A stretch of 11,926 nucleotides of DNA from Hirudo medicinalis (Eukaryota; Annelida; Clitellata; Hirudinida; Hirudinidae). The stretch's first letter is position 1, and each line of letters starts with the position of its first letter. Under the pieces are notes generated by a model. The model was not told the DNA's origin and searched no databases. It saw nothing but the letters and a program-made list of their open reading frames with translations. Made by a program: the position numbers and the translations under genes. The stretch is from contig MPNW01000121.1 of the NCBI GenBank assembly GCA_011800805.1, positions 444,492 through 456,417 of the forward strand, given 5' to 3'. This document shows positions 7,137 through 11,926 of the stretch, one piece after another.

Positions 7137-8419
7137 AAATGTTGAAGATTTCATGAATGTCTTCTTAGTGTTTAATTAAGAATTATTAGATTTCAAAATA
7201 ATTAATTCATTTATAACCTATTTATAATTAAGCAGTTTGCTTATTCTAATAGGGATTGTAAATGTGACGATCGAAAATGTGTCTTTAATTGTCGTGTTAA
7301 AATTTAGTTGTTAAAACTTAACAACTGCCTATTATTTGCAATTAACAGTTGTTTTTGTGGCACTCATCTTCAGGACGGAAGATGATTTTTAAGGAGGAGA
7401 ATGAAGGATTCAGATGAATGAAGATTTTTCAACATTTTTCAATATTTTTCAATATTTTTCAACATTGTCGAAGACCATCGTTGCAAAAGTTGTTTGTCAA
7501 GCAATGTGTCAGAAGTTTCAGAGGAAGATCGTGCAATTAACATGATTCGAAAATCATTTTTCAGCCTAATTAAGAGTTTGCTTTTCTCAAATCCGTCGAC
7601 ATTCGTATTTCATTCAAAGTTTCTGCAATCATTACGATCATCAGCCTGTCGCTAGAGATAGTGTGCATAATATTATATTGTATACTCGTTATTATTCATT
7701 GCATAATATTAATGCACCATTGTCTCTGCACTTGTCAGGTTTTACTTGTGATCGTTAATGCAATTATGCCATTCATTCGGATTTGTTCAATTAACGTGTA
7801 AAAATAAATGTTCATTTTAAGTTGCAACTGTTATTATCAGCTTGTTGAACAGCAGTGTTGTTGTCGTAATCCAAACGACATCATCCACTCGAGCAGTTGT
7901 TTTGAAATGTATTTTTAAAAAAGTTCAAACAAGCGATGATCATTCAATACAACTCACAGTGATGTTTGTGACTTTAAGAAGAGAACGATACGTGACAAAG
8001 TCGTAAGAAGTTCACAACGAAATGAACTCCAGTCTTTGCATCGTTCAATTTAACAACAAGATACGAGAACACGTCATCTCCAGTGAGATGAAAAATAAAT
8101 AATTGAATAATAAATGTCTTTAAATGCGAAATCTTTTTATAATTGGAATGATTTCAAATTCGAGTGTCAAATTTCATTGCCTCCTTAGTTGACAACAGCT
8201 CGGTGAAGTAACAGCGTGACTCTGGTTTTGTTTAACAACTTTTTGTGCTCTTTAAACAATCATTTAACTGTGAAACTTTGCAAGTTAAATAATTTATTTA
8301 AACGAATTCTTTAAAAAATAAAGTAATCCAGTAATTCGAATTAATCCTTAGATTTTTAAGCTGATTTCAACGCTAATTAGAAATTAGTACACGTCCGATG
8401 TGCTGTTTACATTCCCCTG
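7137..8419. other. AT-rich non-coding region upstream of the twist promoter
   Basis: No frame above about 60 codons and no family signal. It contains four 10-bp ATTTTTCAAY units at 7424-7463 and paired TGCATAATATTA motifs (7664-7675 and 7700-7711). Its position next to the gene makes it the natural place to look for cis-regulatory elements. Confidence 0.5.
7424..7463. repeat. 10-bp tandem repeat ATTTTTCAAY, four units
   Basis: Four head-to-tail units at 7424, 7434, 7444 and 7454, ending AAC, AAT, AAT and AAC respectively. The 10-bp period gives phased T tracts. Confidence 0.9.
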
Positions 8420-8660
8420 AAAGCTGATTGGCAGTCGGTGCTCCGGCGAGCGACCAATAGGATTGCAGGAAAGTTTGAAACTTCAAGTTGTGGGCGAAGA
8501 GCTCGAACTGTTCTTAAATAGCACGCAAAATAAAAGAGAGATGATGACGTTTAGGGAGGGTTTCAGAGAGATGAGAAGAAGGAAGAGATGTGTTATGTAT
8601 AAGTTACAGAGGCTGTTATAAGGGACCAAAGTTAGGGGTTGTATAAGTTTCTGAGGAGTT
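8420..8660 (+). promoter_or_regulatory. Putative promoter of the twist gene
   Basis: This short, locally GC-richer stretch lies in AT-rich DNA about 620-860 bp before the start codon. An inverted CCAAT box (ATTGG, 8427-8431) and a forward CCAAT box (8454-8458) are followed about 56 bp later by a TATA-like TTAAATA (8514-8520). Three TATAAG motifs follow at 8598, 8617 and 8642. CCAAT boxes upstream of a TATA-like element are a common metazoan promoter arrangement. The transcription start cannot be fixed from sequence, and any of the TATA-like motifs could serve. Confidence 0.4.
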
Positions 8661-9282
8661 TGAGGAGGGCGTGTTGTAATAGAGTTGTGCGTAAGAACAG
8701 ATGTTCACATCGAATTCACTTTTCAGTTTTTAATTCTTAGCCGTTCTTTGCTTCCAAGTTACTTGCATTTGTGATCGCAGGTTGGTTGGATTGTCTTTTT
8801 TCTAATCAGTTAATTTATCTGCAATCTTAACTTAATAAGTAGTGATTTATTTCTTCAAAAGTGGATTTTCAGTGAATAATTTTGTGCCCCAATTGAAAAT
8901 AAAGGCTTAAATAACAAATAATGCCAATTTAAAGATCATCACTATGGAAGCTTTGAGTTGATCATTCAATGTAACCACATCATTCCATAGAATTTCCATT
9001 CTAAGTTTGACATCTGATTGTAATCTGATTGTAATCTTCAACTGGAAGAAGGCAGAAAAATAGCATTTTACCATACAAATACCATTTAATTGTTCGCAAC
9101 AACATGGAATGGCTTTACGAACTTTCTTCCGAGTGAAGCATGAAGCTTGTTGACAAAATACCTCGTGTATTAAAATAACTCCTTCTATTTTTAGAGACTT
9201 CAGACTTATAAAAAATGCTTTGAAATCCGCATTTAAATTAATTTTGCTTAAAAACAGACATCAACTTAGTTTGCAGACATTC
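8660..9282 (+). other. Presumed 5' leader (UTR) of twist, possibly containing an intron
   Basis: No coding homology is visible. The stretch contains several upstream ATGs with very short frames: 8944-8961, 8969-8974 (ATG directly followed by TAA), 9104-9136, 9109-9153, 9140-9178 and 9215-9223. A donor-like GTAAGA near 8691 and acceptor-like pyrimidine/AG ends near 9194 (ctatttttag) and 9276 (tttgcag) would allow a 5' UTR intron removing most of these ATGs. Transcript data would be needed to tell a leader from an intron. Confidence 0.4.
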
Positions 9283-10464
9283 ATGGAAGTCAAGCCTTTT
9301 GACTTGAGATCCCAAATCATGATGGGTCAATTTCTACAAGGACACAACCACCACCAACTGTCACCATTCTCAAATTTCTCTTACCCATCTCTATCACCGT
9401 CCTCGTCCTCTCCTTCGTCATCTTCATCATCGCCTCCGCTGGGTTTTCAAAACAATCAGAAGTCTCCCGAATCTATGGGTGGATCTCTTCAACCAGCTTT
9501 TCCATCATCGCCTATAGCCAGTACATCTTGGACGAATTTAAACAAGGATTCCTTCGTGAAAGCGAGCAACTCCAGTTGTCAATTCGATCCGACTAATCAG
9601 CAACAAATCCCTTTCCCGCCTCTCAGTTTTGGCTACAACGAGTTTTTAGGAACGGCGAGTGAACTTTCCCAGCAACACTCCGGCTTGGAATCCACGAAAG
9701 ACCAGTCAAAAAAGAGGAAAAAGCAGACAAAAACGTCGTCGAAATCAGAATATTCGAGCAGCAACGTGCCTAAGAATTCATCTGATTCGTCATCAAGTGA
9801 CGTCCTCAACCAAAAGTCTGACAACGAGTTGATTAAAGTCGAAGGCGAAATTCATTCTGACGTTTCAAACGTTGACGGATGTCCGACCGAGGGCAAAAGA
9901 CTCTGTTACAACCCCACAAACGGTTGCACTTCGTCGAACCCATCGACTCAAATTTCTGCAAAAACCTCCCTTCACCAGAGAGAAACATTCGTCTCCCCAA
10001 ACAACGTTAACGTCAGGAATACGTCCGTCAAAAGGAGCATGACCTGCTCTCCGAAGCAACCGACCGACATCTATAGAGTCAAAGGAGTCCCTGACGTCAA
10101 CTCGCTATCCATGCAAAACCAAAGAGTTCTGGCCAACGTCAGGGAAAGACAACGCACTCAGTCCTTGAACGATGCCTTCTCGCAGCTGAGGAAGATCGTG
10201 CCGACGTTGCCGTCGGACAAACTGAGCAAGATCCAAACCTTGAAATTGGCAACTCGATACATCGACTTCCTCTACAAAGTTCTCGGCAGCGAGCAGAACG
10301 GAGCGGCCGTCGGTGACGACATGACAGGAGATGTCAACAACTACCAGTCCTACTCGACAGCCCACGAGAAGTTGGGTTACGCCTTTTCAGTTTGGAGAAT
10401 GGAAGGCGCTTGGCAGGCCAGCAGTGGGTACTCTGGTCCGCCGGGTATAAAAGGAAAATTCTAG
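9283..10464 (+). CDS. twist: Twist-family bHLH transcription factor
   Basis: Twist proteins are nuclear bHLH factors that bind CANNTG E-boxes as dimers with E-proteins and act in mesoderm and mesenchyme specification. The frame encodes 393 aa in one uninterrupted exon. The bHLH spans about residues 281-334. Its basic region has [10 protein letters not shown] and helix 2 has [20 protein letters not shown], the wording that separates Twist from Hand, Scleraxis and other bHLH families. The WR or Twist box (about 361-378) has [12 protein letters not shown] basic cluster KKRKK (143-147) could be a nuclear localisation signal. The N-terminus is low-complexity and Ser-rich (36-50), giving a protein longer than vertebrate TWIST1 (about 200 aa) and shorter than fly Twist (about 490 aa). 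The start is the first in-frame ATG. The frame is open back to 9154 without another ATG, and alternative Mets lie at residues 13 and 14. The tail after the WR box (ending GIKGKF) is not one I recognise. The paralogue is not resolved. Confidence 0.96.
   Translation: MEVKPFDLRSQIMMGQFLQGHNHHQLSPFSNFSYPSLSPSSSSPSSSSSSPPLGFQNNQKSPESMGGSLQPAFPSSPIASTSWTNLNKDSFVKASNSSCQFDPTNQQQIPFPPLSFGYNEFLGTASELSQQHSGLESTKDQSKKRKKQTKTSSKSEYSSSNVPKNSSDSSSSDVLNQKSDNELIKVEGEIHSDVSNVDGCPTEGKRLCYNPTNGCTSSNPSTQISAKTSLHQRETFVSPNNVNVRNTSVKRSMTCSPKQPTDIYRVKGVPDVNSLSMQNQRVLANVRERQRTQSLNDAFSQLRKIVPTLPSDKLSKIQTLKLATRYIDFLYKVLGSEQNGAAVGDDMTGDVNNYQSYSTAHEKLGYAFSVWRMEGAWQASSGYSGPPGIKGKF
10033..10464 (+). other. Conserved C-terminal half of Twist: bHLH plus WR motif
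   Basis: This sub-region marks where the protein is recognisable. The bHLH is encoded at about 10123-10284 and the WR motif at about 10363-10416. They are joined by a 26-residue linker rich in Gly, Asp and Asn. Upstream of about 10100 the protein is low-complexity and I see no known domain apart from a short basic cluster. In Twist proteins the WR box is known as a transactivation and partner-binding segment. Confidence 0.9.
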
Positions 10465-10585
10465 GAGCCATTCGACCCTTTCCGAGTAATTTAGTTTCAC
10501 GTTGTGCAGCAACTTCGATGTGTTTACTTGTTGATTTGTATTAAATTAAAAATATTTTTAAATAAAATGTGTAATTAACTTATTC
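10465..10585 (+). terminator. twist 3' UTR with poly(A) signal
   Basis: The stop codon TAG (10462-10464) is followed by AT-rich sequence containing a canonical AATAAA at 10561-10566. A second AATAAA lies at 10867-10872 and could give a longer 3' UTR ending just before the hairpin at 10904. The cleavage site is not determined. Confidence 0.6.
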
Positions 10586-10903
10586 CATCCTCAAGTTTTT
10601 ATGGAAGAAATACGAAATGAAAATATAAACAAGTCGATGTAAGCAAGTTTATTGATCTGCCTTCTCAACATTTCAAGTGAAGCCCTTTTTCGACGTACTG
10701 GCTTCTTTTGATCCGCATGGTTTTAATCAAATTTAACTCAAATTTATCGCCAGATTCAATTTTATGCCGTTTGTGTCCCCAAGATGTTGAAATAATATTT
10801 TTTACACTCTGTAACCCCGTGTGGAGATGCCACTAAAAAGTGTGGGAAATCGTGGATCCTTGTTTCAATAAATGTAAGATCTTCATCCAGTCTTCTTCCC
10901 TGC
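10585..10903. other. Intergenic or distal 3' UTR, no gene seen
   Basis: No frame longer than a few tens of codons with recognisable content occurs on either strand. A TTTATT (AATAAA on the - strand) lies at about 10647-10652. If used, it would end a gene arriving from the right on the - strand, but I see no such gene. Confidence 0.35.
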
Positions 10904-10956
10904 AAGAGTCGTCTGCTTCTAGCGAGGGAGTCTCGGATAGGCAGACGACTTTTTTC
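10904..10956 (+). ncRNA. Strong hairpin followed by a T run (candidate structured RNA or terminator-like element)
   Basis: Perfect 10-bp arms AGTCGTCTGC (10907-10916) and GCAGACGACT (10941-10950) extend outward by a G-U and two A-T pairs. The 24-nt interior can itself pair: CTA/TAG (919-921 with 938-940, offsets from 10000) and CGAG/CTCG (923-926 with 932-935), closing on a 5-nt loop. About 20 pairs therefore form in a 50-nt element, followed at once by a run of Ts (six in total, 10950-10955). T runs end Pol III transcripts. No Pol III promoter, Sm site or known family was recognised, so the function is unknown. Confidence 0.35.
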
Positions 10957-11103
10957 AATAATTTAATATTTAGAATTAATTAATCATTATTTATTGTTAT
11001 TATTCCGATAACAAACAATCCGTTGCACATTGGAATAAATTAATAAGTAATTGTTTAAGACAAGTTTAATTGAATACTCAGCGAATAAGAAATCTGAGGA
11101 TTC

Positions 11104-11153
11104 TATGTGCATGTATTTCTAAGTAAAAATGTACTTAGAAATACTTGCAAATA
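11104..11153. repeat. Long hairpin with 13-bp perfect arms
   Basis: GTATTTCTAAGTA (11113-11125) and TACTTAGAAATAC (11132-11144) are perfect inverted repeats around a 6-nt loop. Pairing continues outward with two mismatches through 11104 and 11153, giving about 20 pairs in a 50-nt element. The right arm grades into short imperfect direct repeats of the type ACTTGCAAAT (11142-11170). It could be a small foldback element or a transcribed hairpin. Confidence 0.4.
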
Positions 11154-11169
11154 CTTACAAATGTACTTG

Positions 11170-11470
11170 CAGCCTGCAAAGCCATAAAACGTGCCTACCT
11201 AACCAACAAATGACTTCAATGTGAGAAAGAGCTGAGGATTCAATTTAAAACCATTCTGTCACACACTCATCCCAGGTCACTGAGGAAAAGTTGAAGGAAA
11301 GAAGGAAGATGCTGAGGAGAGACGAGAGGAGGCCGTGTTTTAAAAAGTTCCCATTGGTATCAAATGCGTGAATAATTATAGAAATTATAGACATAATATC
11401 CATGCTCACTTTAGCAGATTTGTGTGATTCTACACCGAACAATAGTTAAGTCCTATTGACTAAGTATTAC
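11170..11470. other. Intergenic, no recognised gene
   Basis: A + strand frame at about 11276-11372 would encode roughly 30 charged residues rich in Lys, Arg and Glu. A 65-codon - strand frame covers 11245-11442. Neither resembles a family I know and neither has supporting signals. Confidence 0.3.
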
Positions 11471-11471
11471 T

Positions 11472-11565
11472 ATGTTTATATTTGTATATACGAAAACATA
11501 TATTTATATGCGTATATATGAAACTATATATATATATATATACATATTCTATGTATTACCTACCA
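11472..11565. repeat. TA-rich low-complexity tract with (TA)n core
   Basis: Alternating TATA/TATG sequence with an uninterrupted (TA)n run at about 11525-11542. A 76-codon frame runs through it, but its composition is that of the repeat. Confidence 0.8.
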
Positions 11566-11740
11566 ATTGTTATTTCATTGGGCGATATAATTGTCATCTA
11601 GAAATTAGATTTTTTGAGTTTGTCACTGCCTTACGCCGACACACGTACGTGATCAAATTTATGTCGGTGATTCAATTTGTATCTTTAGGAGTAAATAACT
11701 AATAATAAATAAATATGTCATAAATAATAATAATAATAAT

Positions 11741-11926
11741 AAATATATAAGTAATAAATATTAATAATAATAAATATATAAGTAATAAATATTAATAATA
11801 ATAAATATATAAGTAATAAATAATAATAATAATAAATATATAAGTAATAAATATTAATAATAATAAATATATAAGTAATACATATTAATAATAATAAATA
11901 TATAAGTAATAAATAATAATAATAAT
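11741..11926. repeat. 31-bp A/T tandem array, six units, running to the window edge
   Basis: The marker AAATATATAAGTAATA starts at 11741, 11772, 11803, 11834, 11865 and 11896, giving an exact 31-bp period. Units differ only by substitutions in the TAATAAT part, except for one ACATATT variant near 11880. It is preceded by (TAA)n sequence (11696-11740). The array may continue beyond the window. Confidence 0.92.

Noticed and set aside
9220..9282. Longer start for the Twist protein at 9220
   Set aside because: That codon is TTG; the first in-frame ATG is 9283, so the 21 extra residues are not taken as protein.
11104..11153. A microRNA gene
   Set aside because: The paired region is about 22 nt with a 6-nt loop and no lower stem, shorter than usual precursors; kept as a hairpin only.
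11741..11926. CRISPR-like array with 31-bp spacing
   Set aside because: Units are contiguous and near-identical over their full length with no unique spacers, and the setting is a eukaryotic genome.

Overview
The window looks like AT-rich intergenic DNA from an invertebrate animal. It contains one clearly recognisable gene, a Twist-family bHLH transcription factor, near its right end on the + strand. The sequence is eukaryotic: there is no operon structure, trinucleotide and other simple repeats are very dense, non-LTR and Tc1-like transposon relics are present, and an AATAAA signal follows the only long gene. The Twist protein combines the bilaterian Twist bHLH and WR (Twist-box) motifs with a long Ser/Asn/Gln-rich N-terminus. 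With the AT-rich, ATC-microsatellite-rich background this suggests a spiralian, possibly a leech or other annelid. That assignment is inference. One ambiguous base (n at 6440) suggests draft assembly.

Layout: 1-970 is non-coding, with (GAT)n/(ATC)n tracts, a perfect DR5 nuclear-receptor-type repeat (357-373) and two TCACGTGA palindromes spaced two helical turns apart (692-721). A 9-bp tandem array (997-1176) is followed at once by a possible tRNA-derived SINE with Pol III A-box and B-box matches (1176-1340). From 1340 to 3500 there is intergenic sequence with a 17-bp repeat, a Ser/Asn-coding tract, TATTTGTA repeats and a long (GAT/GAC)n tract. From 3509 to 4262 lies a rearranged, dead Tc1-like transposase on the - strand, flanked by a 10-bp minisatellite. 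4370-5740 is AT-rich and mostly featureless. 5751-6334 is a dead 3' piece of a non-LTR retrotransposon. 6350-7136 is a cluster of simple repeats around a short unexplained island of higher GC.

7140-8400 is AT-rich, non-coding and may hold regulatory sequence. A plausible promoter of the Twist gene lies at 8420-8650, with two CCAAT boxes and several TATA-like motifs. It is followed by a leader with many short uORFs, or a 5' UTR intron, and then by a 393-aa uninterrupted coding region (9283-10464) and a poly(A) signal at 10561. Downstream are two strong hairpins (10904-10953, the first followed by a T run, and 11104-11153). The window ends in six exact-length units of a 31-bp A/T tandem array.

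There is only one confident gene, so no multi-gene system can be claimed. The items most worth a second look are the two downstream hairpins, the DR5 and paired E-box elements, and the architecture of the Twist promoter and leader.
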